Source: Pelagibacteraceae bacterium (GTDB taxonomy: Bacteria; Pseudomonadota; Alphaproteobacteria; Pelagibacterales; Pelagibacteraceae). From it: a stretch of DNA of 64,000 bases. The notes under the pieces are model-generated. The model did no database searches, was not told the DNA's origin, and saw nothing but the letters and a program-made list of their open reading frames with translations. The position numbers and the translations under genes are program-made. The stretch lies in assembly GCA_018402735.1 (NCBI GenBank), contig JAGYIF010000001.1:452936-516935 (forward strand). Reading direction: 5' to 3'. How positions within the stretch are numbered: the first letter of the stretch is position 1; the number at the start of each line of letters is the position of its first letter. Below are positions 15,289-23,220 of the stretch, one piece after another.

Positions 15289-15495
15289 TTATTCTTGCTT
15301 TAGATTTACTGCAGATGGTCCCTTAGGTCCGTCTTCAACATCAAAATTAATAGTAGATCCTTCATCTAAGTAATCTAAGCCAGCCGCTTGGACTGCTGAG
15401 ATATGTACGAAAACGTCTTTTTTTCCGTCTTCGCGTTCAATGAAACCAAAACCTTTTTTTTCATTAAACCATTTTACTTTTCCTTTTAGACTCAT
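15289..15495 (-). CDS. cspA: cold-shock protein (CspA family)
   Basis: This 68-residue single OB-fold protein has the RNP1 motif KGFGFIE (14-20) and RNP2 DVFVHIS (27-33). It starts [15 protein letters not shown] and ends [10 protein letters not shown], the standard family length. It binds single-stranded RNA and acts as an RNA chaperone. The leader of about 100 nt contains a stable hairpin (15527-15547), consistent with post-transcriptional control as in other csp mRNAs. The next gene downstream is the small basic protein. Confidence 0.95.
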   Translation of the reverse strand: MSLKGKVKWFNEKKGFGFIEREDGKKDVFVHISAVQAAGLDYLDEGSTINFDVEDGPKGPSAVNLKQE

Positions 15496-15526
15496 TTGTT
15501 ACTTTCTTGTTATTATTAGTAATTAT

Positions 15527-15547
15527 GTATTTGCCAAAAGCAAATAC
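15527..15547 (-). promoter_or_regulatory. hairpin in the cspA leader
   Basis: GTATTTGC and GCAAATAC pair perfectly over 8 bp with a 5-nt loop, about 32 nt upstream of the cspA start. It has no T-run on the minus strand, so it is not a terminator. Csp leaders often carry temperature-responsive structures; that role here is inferred. Confidence 0.55.
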
Positions 15548-15640
15548 ACTCCGTCTTAGATAGAAAAAAAACTCCAAAGTCAAACATTGTTAGAATAGGC
15601 TAAATAATCGTTGGTATGCTTAGATAGTATTTAGATATAA

Positions 15641-16000
15641 TTATTTAAGATTAGTTAGCTGACCTTTATTTTTCAAAAACAAAAAGTATGCAACAACTTC
15701 ATACGTATAATGAAATACCAAGAAAATAATTGGGAGTCCAAATAATTTAGATAGAATTCTGTATCTTGGTATCTTAGACCAAACAATTAAAAATGCTCTT
15801 GCTCCAGAAAATAGTTGTCCATTTTCTATTACGTGCATTCTTCGTAATAATTGTCTATCATTGGATTTTGTTTGAATTTTTGCCATTTCATTATCTGTAA
15901 TATCAATAAAATCAAATTGATCTTTGGCAATTTTTTTATAGTGATCAATTTCAGCTCTACAAATATTGCATGAATGATTGTAAAAAATTTTTGTAATCAT
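15641..16000 (-). CDS. thiol-disulfide oxidoreductase of the DCC family (DUF393)
   Basis: This 119-residue protein begins ITKIFYNHSCNICRAEIDHY. The motif is normally DxxCxxC after a YDGxC start, and here both cysteines (C11 and C14) are present with His/Ser replacing the usual Asp/Gly. The central LLRRMHVIENGQLFSGARAF is typical of the DUF393/YuxK group. A hydrophobic C-terminus (FLVFHYTYEVVAYFLF) suggests membrane association. Family members have a thioredoxin-like fold and unknown substrates. Confidence 0.8.
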   Translation of the reverse strand: MITKIFYNHSCNICRAEIDHYKKIAKDQFDFIDITDNEMAKIQTKSNDRQLLRRMHVIENGQLFSGARAFLIVWSKIPRYRILSKLFGLPIIFLVFHYTYEVVAYFLFLKNKGQLTNLK

Positions 16001-16032
16001 AGTATGAGATTATTATAATATTTTGTAAACAA

Positions 16033-16299
16033 ATGAACGAAGAAAATGCAAACAAACTTTGGAAAATGGTGCAGGATTCTGTTGATTATTTGCAAGGTCA
16101 ATTACCTAATCATCGCAATCATCCTAAAAGCAGAAAACTATGCGCTTATGTTGCTCTTTGTGTAAAATATAAATTAAATAATTATTACAAAGATATTAAA
16201 GACGAAAAATTTATTGAAGTGTTGGACTATATTAAGTTCTTCAAAAAAATCCTAGTTAAGCTCCTCAATTGTATAAAGCCAAACTCCCTTTGTATTTAA
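16033..16299 (+). CDS. small protein of unknown function, 88 aa
   Basis: A soluble, mostly helical protein starting MNEENANKLWKMVQDSVDYL with two cysteines in LCAYVALCVKY (about 51-61). The last 16 codons overlap the convergent DUF6134 gene by 48 nt, so the true C-terminus must tolerate the overlap; composition in the first 70 codons looks coding. No family was recognised. It is divergent from the DUF393 gene. Confidence 0.5.
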   Translation: MNEENANKLWKMVQDSVDYLQGQLPNHRNHPKSRKLCAYVALCVKYKLNNYYKDIKDEKFIEVLDYIKFFKKILVKLLNCIKPNSLCI

Positions 16300-16911
16300 A
16301 ACTTGCTGGACAATTGCCCAATCTTTTTTTCGGTACCAAACTTGCGTATCTAGATCTTCTCCTTTGATGTCAAATACTGCAGTCTCGGTATCAACTCCCA
16401 GGACTTTGATTGTTTCATTTTTTATAAAGTTCACTTTTTGCTCTCTGACCGCACATGTAATACCTGCAATTTGCGTGGTTTGTTTTAAAAGTTCATGATT
16501 CCAATAAGAGGAAAGTAAAAAATCTTTTTTTACTTCTCCCTTAAATTTTTCTCCATCAACTACATAATAATCTCCCTGCTTCTTAATACTGCAGTATTTT
16601 ACATCGCCGTCTTCAGACGTTTTAGATTCGAAACTAAGCAGGTTCCCTTCTTCTGTATAAATTTCTGTGCCTTCAGACTCGTATTTGTAAAATGAAATAC
16701 CTAATTTTTTAATTTCAAAATTAATTAAATTGCGAACAATTAATTTTCCCTTATCTCTTTCAAATGAAATAGAGTGAAACCCAACTTTTGAATCGTTTCT
16801 AAAAATATCAAATTTAATAAGGTTAAGTTGATTATAGTGCCCGATATGGGCGTGGCTTTGTTTAGTTACAAAAAAAGCAACAAATAGGCAGCAGAAAATA
16901 ATTTTTATCAT
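16252..16911 (-). CDS. exported DUF6134-family protein
   Basis: This 219-residue protein has a signal peptide (MIKIIFCCLFVAFFVTKQSHA) and a predicted all-beta mature domain: FDIFRNDSKVGFHSISFERD near 35-54, FYKYESEGTEIY in the middle and a terminal DTQVWYRKKDWAIVQQVLN. This layout matches DUF6134, periplasmic proteins with alternating strands like the LolA/DUF3108 fold. A cysteine pair (about C105 and C153) could be a disulfide. The function is unknown; a lipid or envelope role is only suggested by fold. Confidence 0.7.
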   Translation of the reverse strand: MIKIIFCCLFVAFFVTKQSHAHIGHYNQLNLIKFDIFRNDSKVGFHSISFERDKGKLIVRNLINFEIKKLGISFYKYESEGTEIYTEEGNLLSFESKTSEDGDVKYCSIKKQGDYYVVDGEKFKGEVKKDFLLSSYWNHELLKQTTQIAGITCAVREQKVNFIKNETIKVLGVDTETAVFDIKGEDLDTQVWYRKKDWAIVQQVLNTKGVWLYTIEELN

Positions 16912-17024
16912 TTTTACAGTTTTATTTGCATAGATGTGTTGTGAAAAAAAATCAATAATAAATCAAAGAGAAATTTGTATACAACATTAAGCGTACCTAT
17001 TCTATATTCTATCTATATTTTAAT

Positions 17025-17444
17025 ATGAACAAAATAACATCAGAAGATAAATTAATTAAAGAGTGCTTGCTTAAGTCTCATCACATTGCACTTATTGGCG
17101 CAAGTATCAGACAAGAGTTGGCAGCTTATGAAGTAATGAAATATCTTTTAGAAAAAGGTTATAAAGTTTTTCCAGTAAATCCCAAATACAAGGACGACAG
17201 CATTCTAGGTCAAAAAGTGTACGCTGATTTATTAGATATCCCTACAAACATAGATTTAGTTAATGTATTTCGTCCGGCAGCAGAAGCTGTCGCAATTACT
17301 CAAAAAGCTATCCAAGCAAAAACAGCTTACATATGGCTGCAACTAGCTATTGAAAATCAAGACGCAAAAAAAATTGCAGAAGAAAATGGAATTGTTATGA
17401 TTATGAATCGATGCACATTAATCGAACATAAAAAAATGTTTTAA
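17025..17444 (+). CDS. CoA-binding (YccU-type) protein
   Basis: This 139-residue single Rossmann-like CoA-binding domain has IALIGASIRQELAAYEVMKYL near 22-42, FPVNPKYKDDSILGQKVYADL and the C-terminal MIMNRCTLIEHKKM motif with the conserved Cys. Such stand-alone domains resemble succinyl-CoA synthetase alpha N-termini and bind CoA; the role is unknown. Its stop is only 5 nt from the tRNA-Arg that follows. Confidence 0.85.
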   Translation: MNKITSEDKLIKECLLKSHHIALIGASIRQELAAYEVMKYLLEKGYKVFPVNPKYKDDSILGQKVYADLLDIPTNIDLVNVFRPAAEAVAITQKAIQAKTAYIWLQLAIENQDAKKIAEENGIVMIMNRCTLIEHKKMF

Positions 17445-17449
17445 CGATT

Positions 17450-17526
17450 GATCCCGTAGTTCAACTGGATAGAATATCGGTTTCCTAAACTGAGGGTTGG
17501 GGGTTCGATTCCCTCCGGGATCGCCA
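17450..17526 (+). tRNA. tRNA-Arg (anticodon CCU)
   Basis: A 77-nt cloverleaf: acceptor GATCCCG/CGGGATC, anticodon stem TCGGT/ACTGA with loop TTCCTAA (anticodon CCT), T arm GGGGG/CCCTC with loop TTCGATT, discriminator G and encoded CCA (17524-17526). It sits 5 nt from genes on both sides, so it is probably cut out of a longer mRNA. Confidence 0.95.
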
Positions 17527-17531
17527 AAATT

Positions 17532-18218
17532 ATGAAAACAAACTTAGACATGCTAAATAAAAAAATTATTGCTTGCAAGAAATGTCCAAGACTAGTTGCG
17601 TTTAAAAAAAAAATTTCTACAGAAAAAAGAAGGCAATACATAAACGAAACATATTGGGGAAAACCAATTACAGGATACGGTGATCCTAAAGCAAAAATAT
17701 TAATAGTTGGTTTGGCTCCTGCCGCACATGGTGGAACTCGCACGGGAAGGGTCTTTACCGGTGATGCATCTTCTACTTTTTTATTTCAGTGTTTATATAA
17801 AGCAAAATTATGCAATCAACCCACCTCGGTTAATAAAAATGATGGTTTAAAACTATATCATTCGTACATCACAACAGTCCTTAAATGCGTCCCTCCTCTG
17901 GATAAGCCGCTACCTGAAGAGCTTCAAAACTGTTCTGCTTTTTTTAAAAATGAGATTATTTTATTAAAGCAATTAACAATGATTGTTGCTTTGGGCAAAA
18001 TTGCGTTTGATGCTTGTATTAAATTTTATAAACAAAATTATAAATTAAATAACAAAGATTTTATTTTTTCTCACGGAAAATATTATCCTTTACCAGATGG
18101 TAAGACGTTGGTTGGTTGTTATCACCCTAGTCCAAGAAATGTAAATACGGGGAGAATAAATATAAATAAAATGACAAATATTTTTATAAAAGTAAAAAGG
18201 AAACTAAAAATTAATTAA
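17532..18218 (+). CDS. uracil-DNA glycosylase, family 5 (UdgB-like)
   Basis: This 228-residue enzyme has the family-5 signature: GLAPAAHGGTRTGR (about 61-74) in place of the GEAPG of family 4, and HPSPRNVNTGRI near 198-209. Cysteines at CKKC (15-18), C123 and C137 can bind the 4Fe-4S cluster. UdgB removes uracil and some deaminated purines from DNA in base excision repair. The first ATG lies 5 nt after the tRNA-Arg CCA, with no space for a Shine-Dalgarno outside the tRNA; Met7 (17550) has none either. A leaderless mRNA made by tRNA 3' processing is likely. The C-terminal end overlaps lrgB (convergent) by 15 nt. Confidence 0.9.
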   Translation: MKTNLDMLNKKIIACKKCPRLVAFKKKISTEKRRQYINETYWGKPITGYGDPKAKILIVGLAPAAHGGTRTGRVFTGDASSTFLFQCLYKAKLCNQPTSVNKNDGLKLYHSYITTVLKCVPPLDKPLPEELQNCSAFFKNEIILLKQLTMIVALGKIAFDACIKFYKQNYKLNNKDFIFSHGKYYPLPDGKTLVGCYHPSPRNVNTGRININKMTNIFIKVKRKLKIN

Positions 18219-18932
18219 CTTAAATAATAATGGAATTATTATTGAAGTTGCAACCCCACTTAAACCAAGAGCTAAGGCCGCAAATATGCCGGCTGTCTCA
18301 TTTCTGCTCATAGCACGTGCTGTACCAATACCATGACTTGCAAGGCCAAAAGCAAATCCTCTTGCTGTCATATCTTTAACTCTCAAAATATCTAAGGCAA
18401 AAGTTCCAAATGAGGCTCCTACTATTCCAGTTATAATTGTAATAATTGCCGTTAAAGAAGGAACACCTCCAATTAATTCTGAAATACCCATGGCAATGGG
18501 AGCCGTAACCGAACGTGGCATCATACTGTAAATAATTTCAATATCTAGTTTCATTAATTTTGCGAAAGAATAAGTACTAAAAATTGCAAACAACGAACCA
18601 GCAATCAATGAGATGAAAATACTAGTAGTTTCTTTTTTAATTAAATGAATTTGCTTATAAATAGGGATTGCTAAGGCTACTGTTGCCGGGCCCAACATAA
18701 AATGAATAAATTTTGCACCATTAAAATATCGCTCGTACGAGATTCCTGTAGCAATTAAAATGCTAGCAACAAGCAAAATAGAAATAGCAACTGGATTAAC
18801 TAAGGGATTCAGTTTTGATTTTTTATATAAATAATCACCAACTAAGAAAGCGCCTATCGTTAAGGTAAGCCAAAATAAAGGTTCAGCCTGCAAATATACC
18901 CAAATGGTATATAATTTATTTTTTTCTAACAT
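18204..18932 (-). CDS. lrgB: LrgB-family membrane protein (antiholin-like)
   Basis: This 242-residue protein has about seven hydrophobic helices, with the family segments GPATVALAIPIYKQ (about 81-94), PRSVTAPIAMGISE (about 139-152) and SHGIGTARAM (about 197-206). LrgB proteins work with LrgA/CidA in control of murein hydrolases or in export of small metabolites such as glycolate or pyruvate. It overlaps lrgA by 17 nt in one operon. The physiological role in this organism cannot be told from sequence. Confidence 0.88.
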   Translation of the reverse strand: MLEKNKLYTIWVYLQAEPLFWLTLTIGAFLVGDYLYKKSKLNPLVNPVAISILLVASILIATGISYERYFNGAKFIHFMLGPATVALAIPIYKQIHLIKKETTSIFISLIAGSLFAIFSTYSFAKLMKLDIEIIYSMMPRSVTAPIAMGISELIGGVPSLTAIITIITGIVGASFGTFALDILRVKDMTARGFAFGLASHGIGTARAMSRNETAGIFAALALGLSGVATSIIIPLLFKLINF

Positions 18933-19305
18933 GTTTCTTAAACTGGTTATTAATAGCTTCCATTAATAGTGCCGTAAAACCTATAGTTAGGATGGTGCTA
19001 AAAAAAATAACTCCAAGCACTTCAATGTAATTATTTTCTAAATAAGAAAGATGCATCACCACTCCAACTCCTATGGGAACAAATAATAACGATAGATAGC
19101 TAATAATAAAATTGGAAGTGGTAGTAATCTCTTCTTTTGTTTTTCTTATAAAAATATTCTTAGTGCTTTTGGTAAGTATAAGAGAAATCAATAAAAGAAT
19201 TAATCCAATTACAGGTCCTGGTATTGTTAACTCAAAGTATTTTTGAATAGATTCCCCAATAAGCTGGAATAAGAAAATAATAAAAACACTCTTAAGCATA
19301 GACAA
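18916..19305 (-). CDS. lrgA: CidA/LrgA-family membrane protein
   Basis: This 129-residue holin-like protein has four hydrophobic helices and the conserved LTIPGPVIGLILL (about 27-39) near the N-terminus and LFVPIGVGVV near 73-82. It forms a pair with lrgB (17-nt overlap), as in most bacteria. Function as for lrgB: a small membrane pore or export partner, not proven here. Confidence 0.88.
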   Translation of the reverse strand: MSMLKSVFIIFLFQLIGESIQKYFELTIPGPVIGLILLLISLILTKSTKNIFIRKTKEEITTTSNFIISYLSLLFVPIGVGVVMHLSYLENNYIEVLGVIFFSTILTIGFTALLMEAINNQFKKHVRKK

Positions 19306-19354
19306 TATTTACTAGCTATTGCTAATTAAAAACAGACTTAAAAAAATAGATAAA

Positions 19355-19948
19355 TTAATCTAATTGAGAAGCAACAAATTCCCAATTTGCTAACTCATTA
19401 ACAAATGCTTTCAAATAGTCAGGTCTGCGATTTCTATAATCCACATAGTAAGAATGCTCCCAAACATCACATCCAAAAATAGGTTTCATATTATCTACTA
19501 AAGGATTAGAAGCGTTAGCAGTTTTAGTAACTACTAATTTTCCATTTTGAATAGCAAGCCATGCCCAGCCCGATCCAAATTGTGTTGTTCCAGCTTGAAT
19601 AAAATCTTCTTTAAATTTATCAGTACTGCCAAAATCTGAAATAATTCTTTTTTCCAACTGAGCTGGCATTAACCCTCCACCTTTGGGTTTCATGCAGTTC
19701 CAAAACAAAATATGATTCCAGTGCTGACCCGCATTATTAAAAATTCCGGCTTTTGACGAGTCTTTTGCGGTTTTTGTTACAATTTCTTCTAGTGAGGCCT
19801 GAGCAAGATCCGTGTCTTTAATTAAATTATTAAGGTTAGTGATGTACGTTTGATGATGCTTACCGTGATGAAGATCCAGTGTTTCTTCCGACATTGCAGG
19901 GGAAAGTGCATTTTTCGAATAATTTAATTTAGGCAATTCAAATGTCAT
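19355..19948 (-). CDS. sodB: iron/manganese superoxide dismutase
   Basis: This 197-residue enzyme removes superoxide. Metal ligands are visible in LHHGKHHQTYITNL (H27-type ligand), NAGQHWNHILFWNCMKP, and DVWEHSYYVDYRN (Asp and His ligands). Spacing and the FNNAGQHWNH...AGTTQFGSGWAWL pattern favour the Fe (SodB) type, but Fe/Mn preference is not certain from sequence. Its start overlaps the VTT-domain gene by 11 nt, so they share an operon. Confidence 0.92.
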   Translation of the reverse strand: MTFELPKLNYSKNALSPAMSEETLDLHHGKHHQTYITNLNNLIKDTDLAQASLEEIVTKTAKDSSKAGIFNNAGQHWNHILFWNCMKPKGGGLMPAQLEKRIISDFGSTDKFKEDFIQAGTTQFGSGWAWLAIQNGKLVVTKTANASNPLVDNMKPIFGCDVWEHSYYVDYRNRRPDYLKAFVNELANWEFVASQLD

Positions 19949-20672
19949 AAGGATCTTTCTTTTCTTTCTTTACGAATTTTTTTTTTATATAATTGGTCAA
20001 CAGTACCATAACGCCCAAGCCTAATAAAGGAAAAAATATTTTTGGGGAGTATAATAAACTAAAATTTAAATTTGCATTATTTTCAATTGCTCCTGCAAAT
20101 CCACTAACTATGCTAACAGAAATTATAATGGGTACTGCCTCTCCTAATAAAGTTGCAAAAAAATAATTTTTTAGCTTTATATTAAACAAAACTGGCATAA
20201 CATTTTTAATAGGAAATGGAATTCCTGGTATCACTCTAATAAAAAAGAAATAACTAAATTCATTTTCATTAAAATGATTTTTTAATGATAAAAATCTAAC
20301 TGCTAAATACTTAAAGACCAAGTCTTTAAAATAATGATTAGCAAATAAATAAAGTAATGACGCACCAATTGAAAAACCAAGAATGGATAAAAAAGATCCC
20401 CAAAAAATGCCGAAAGCAAAACCGGCTGCAATCACTAGCGGCGTTCCAAATCCTAATAAAAAAACCCACACAATAGAAAGAAAAAAATAAGAAGTTGCCA
20501 ATAAAACAAAATTGGCATCTCGAAAAGCAAAAATTTTATCTTTATTATTTTTTAAAAAATTAAGGTCCAAAAAAGAATTGGCTCCATAGTAAAAAAACAA
20601 AATAACCACCAAAGTTACAATGGCTAAATAGATAAGGCCAATTCCTATTTTTAGCTTAGAAAAATTTTGCAT
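19938..20672 (-). CDS. TVP38/TMEM64-type VTT-domain membrane protein
   Basis: This 244-residue protein has about six hydrophobic segments. The core VTT/SNARE-associated region shows FGTPLVIAAGFAFGIFWGSF (about 75-94) and RVIPGIPFPIKNVMPVLF (about 147-164), with the family's Arg and Pro/Gly-rich re-entrant loops. Relatives are lipid scramblases or transport-related; the substrate is unknown. It is first in the operon with sodB and divergent from rpmH. Confidence 0.82.
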   Translation of the reverse strand: MQNFSKLKIGIGLIYLAIVTLVVILFFYYGANSFLDLNFLKNNKDKIFAFRDANFVLLATSYFFLSIVWVFLLGFGTPLVIAAGFAFGIFWGSFLSILGFSIGASLLYLFANHYFKDLVFKYLAVRFLSLKNHFNENEFSYFFFIRVIPGIPFPIKNVMPVLFNIKLKNYFFATLLGEAVPIIISVSIVSGFAGAIENNANLNFSLLYSPKIFFPLLGLGVMVLLTNYIKKKFVKKEKKDPYDI

Positions 20673-20760
20673 ATGTTGATATTTAGCACTTAATTTATAC
20701 TGTACATCCTAAATTGAATTACCTATAAATAGCCCAAATTTAATTTAAGCAAATATCGCA

Positions 20761-20895
20761 ATGAAACGTACATTTCAACCAAGTGTTAAAGTTAGAGCTA
20801 GAAGACACGGATTTCGTTCACGAATGGCGAAAAAAGGTGGGAGAAGAGTAATAGCAAGAAGAAGAGCAAAGGGTAGAAAAAGAATATCTGCTTAA
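20761..20895 (+). CDS. rpmH: 50S ribosomal protein L34
   Basis: A 44-residue, extremely basic protein starting [19 protein letters not shown] and ending GRKRISA, the standard L34 sequence and length. It heads the conserved set rpmH-rnpA-yidD-yidC, with rnpA starting 4 nt after its stop. It falls below the usual ORF length cut-off but is unmistakable. Confidence 0.98.
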   Translation: MKRTFQPSVKVRARRHGFRSRMAKKGGRRVIARRRAKGRKRISA

Positions 20896-20899
20896 TTCA

Positions 20900-21265
20900 A
20901 TGGCAGCTTCCATTAAATTTGAAAGTCTTTCGGGAAATATTGAGTTCAAACAAATTCTTAAGAGCAAAAAAGTGATATCTAATTTATTTACTATTTATTA
21001 CAGAAAAATAGAAAAGGAACTAAATAATAATAAAAAAGTAATTCTTAGCTGTGTCTCTGCAAAAAAACTTGGTAATGCAGTCAAAAGAAATAAAATTAGA
21101 AGAAGATTAAAGATGGCAGCAAGGAAAGCAATTATAGAATTAAATTCATCATTTAATAATAAATATAAATATGCAATTTTTGCCAAAGCCAAAGTGTATG
21201 ACGAAAATTTTCAGACATTAGTGGAAGAGTTAAAAAATAAATTTAAAGAGGGAAGATATAGCTAA
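20900..21265 (+). CDS. rnpA: ribonuclease P protein component
   Basis: At 121 residues this is the protein subunit that supports the RNase P RNA in tRNA 5' processing. The RNR motif region GNAVKRNKIRRRLK (about 57-70) is conserved. It is sandwiched between rpmH and yidD with 3-4 nt gaps, the classic order. The N-terminus is slightly longer than usual (MAASIKFESLSG). Confidence 0.95.
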   Translation: MAASIKFESLSGNIEFKQILKSKKVISNLFTIYYRKIEKELNNNKKVILSCVSAKKLGNAVKRNKIRRRLKMAARKAIIELNSSFNNKYKYAIFAKAKVYDENFQTLVEELKNKFKEGRYS

Positions 21266-21268
21266 GTT

Positions 21269-21517
21269 ATGAACCAATTAATAAGCAAGTTCATTATTTT
21301 TATAATTAAAAGTTATCAGTATTTGATATCTCCTCTTTTGCAACATGCTTGCAGATTTGAACCTACGTGCTCTCACTATTTTATCGATTCAGTAAAAACA
21401 CATGGCTGGTTAAGAGGATGCATAAAAGGAAGTCTCAGAATTTTAAAATGTCACCCATTTACCTGGTTTGGTGGTAGCGCAGGATACGATCCTGTAGAAA
21501 AAGAGAAAAAAATATAA
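21269..21517 (+). CDS. yidD: membrane protein insertion efficiency factor YidD
   Basis: An 82-residue protein with the signature YQYLISPLLQHACRFEPTCSHY (about 16-37) and CHPFTWFGGSAGYDPV near the C-terminus, including the cysteine triad. It helps YidC-dependent insertion into the inner membrane. Its last base overlaps the yidC start (TAATG), implying coupling. Confidence 0.95.
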   Translation: MNQLISKFIIFIIKSYQYLISPLLQHACRFEPTCSHYFIDSVKTHGWLRGCIKGSLRILKCHPFTWFGGSAGYDPVEKEKKI

Positions 21518-23220
21518 TGGATACTAGAAATGTGTTAATGGCAGTAATTTTGTCGACAATTATTATTGTTGGTTGGCAAGTGCTAGTAGTAGATCCTGAA
21601 TTTAAGAAAAGCCAATTAGAATTAAGTAAAGTAGAAAAAAATCCTTCTGCTAATTCTGTAGCTGGAACTCCTGCGGCTCCAACTTTAAATAACAAATTAC
21701 CCGTACCTGAAAAATCTATTAGCAGAACAGAAGCAATTTCTGCAGAACAAAGAGTCAAACTTGAAAATGCAAAATTAATGGGCTCTATTTCCCTCACAGG
21801 TGCATTAATAGACGATGTTACTTTAAAAACTTACAAAGAAACTATTGATGAAAATAGTAAACAAGTCATTATTCTAAATCCAAAAAAAATTAATACTGGC
21901 TATTATTTAGAAAGCGGATGGGCTAGTGCAGATAATATAAAAATTCCTGACAACAATAGTGTCTGGACACTAATCAGAAATAAAACACTTACACCCAATA
22001 CTCCTATTGAATTAGAATGGGACAACAAACAAGGTCTCATTTTTAACAAAAAAATTGAAATAGACGACCAATATTTGTTTAAAGTAACAGAAAGTATAAA
22101 AAATAATTCAGATACTAAAGTAGACCTTTTTCATTACTCGCAAATTACCCGAAAAGAAAAACCGCTAATTCAAAATTTTTATATTTTACACGAGGGATTG
22201 GTGGGTGTGATAGATGAAAGTCTGAAAGAAGAAAGTTATGATGACATTCAAGAAAAAAAACAATCCTATCAAGGTACGACCGGCTGGGTTGGTATTACAG
22301 ATAAATATTGGCTTACTGCTATTGTTCCACAAAAACAAGAACCATTTAATGCAGAATTTACTTTTAACGATTCTTATAAAGCAAATTATATCTTAACTAA
22401 ACCAACAACCGTTGAAATAGGAAAAGTGGCAACTAGTTCTGCTCAGCTTTTTATTGGAGCTAAAGAAGTAAATGTCATTGATGGTTATGCCAAGAGTGCC
22501 GGGATTAACAAATTTGATTTAGCAATTGATTGGGGTTGGTTTTATTTTTTCACCAAACCATTATTTTTTATTATTGATTACTTGTTTAGATTATGTGGAA
22601 ACTTTGGTTGGGCTATTGTTTTACTGACTGCAGGAATAAGAATTTTATTTTATCCTCTTGCAAATTATTCTTTTGCTTCCATGGCTAAAATGAAAGCTCT
22701 TCAGCCAGAAATGATAAGATTAAAAGATCTCTACAAAGACGACAAACAAAAAATTCAACTCGAAATGATGGCTTTATACAGAAAAGAAAAAATCAACCCT
22801 GTATCTGGTTGTTTGCCAATGTTAATTCAAATTCCTTTTTTCTTTGCAATTTATAAAATGTTATTTGTTACACTGGAGATGAGACATGCTCCTTTTTTTG
22901 GTTGGATTCATGATTTATCAGCTCCAGATCCTACATCCTTATTTAATTTATTCGGTCTCATTCCTTGGAGTCTACCATCTTTTTTAATAATTGGGGTATG
23001 GCCAATTCTTATGGGAATAAGTATGTGGGTACAACAAAAACTAAATCCTGCTCCTACCGATCCTATTCAGGCAAAAATATTTGCTTTTTTTCCATTATTT
23101 CTTACTGTCATGTTAGCGTCGTTCCCGTCTGGTCTAGTAGTGTATTGGACCGCAAACAATGTGCTGACAATTGCTCAGCAGTATATCATCATAAAAAAAA
23201 CAACAATAAAAACAGTTTAG
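21517..23220 (+). CDS. yidC: membrane protein insertase YidC
   Basis: This 567-residue insertase has the Gram-negative layout: an N-terminal anchor (residues 5-23), a large periplasmic beta domain (about 60-340) and the conserved five-helix core with NFGWAIVLLTAGIRILFYP, MKALQPEMIRLKDLYKDDKQKIQ (cytoplasmic loop) and SGCLPMLIQIPFFFAIYKML. It inserts inner-membrane proteins with or without SecYEG. The common neighbour engB/yihA is absent between it and argB, which starts immediately after its stop. Confidence 0.97.
   Translation: MDTRNVLMAVILSTIIIVGWQVLVVDPEFKKSQLELSKVEKNPSANSVAGTPAAPTLNNKLPVPEKSISRTEAISAEQRVKLENAKLMGSISLTGALIDDVTLKTYKETIDENSKQVIILNPKKINTGYYLESGWASADNIKIPDNNSVWTLIRNKTLTPNTPIELEWDNKQGLIFNKKIEIDDQYLFKVTESIKNNSDTKVDLFHYSQITRKEKPLIQNFYILHEGLVGVIDESLKEESYDDIQEKKQSYQGTTGWVGITDKYWLTAIVPQKQEPFNAEFTFNDSYKANYILTKPTTVEIGKVATSSAQLFIGAKEVNVIDGYAKSAGINKFDLAIDWGWFYFFTKPLFFIIDYLFRLCGNFGWAIVLLTAGIRILFYPLANYSFASMAKMKALQPEMIRLKDLYKDDKQKIQLEMMALYRKEKINPVSGCLPMLIQIPFFFAIYKMLFVTLEMRHAPFFGWIHDLSAPDPTSLFNLFGLIPWSLPSFLIIGVWPILMGISMWVQQKLNPAPTDPIQAKIFAFFPLFLTVMLASFPSGLVVYWTANNVLTIAQQYIIIKKTTIKTV

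Noticed and set aside
17441..17743. Minus-strand frame covering tRNA-Arg and the start of the UDG gene
   Set aside because: It crosses a clear tRNA and a conserved enzyme on plus, so it is not a gene.
18204..18218. Overlap between UDG and lrgB considered as a frameshift sign
   Set aside because: Both proteins are full length; a 15-nt convergent overlap is ordinary in a compact genome.
20673..20760. dnaA box or origin upstream of rpmH
   Set aside because: No TTATCCACA-like repeats were found and dnaA is not adjacent; alphaproteobacteria often lack the dnaA-rpmH link.
21459..21797. Minus-strand frame overlapping yidD and yidC
   Set aside because: yidD/yidC are certain on plus; no Shine-Dalgarno or family on minus.
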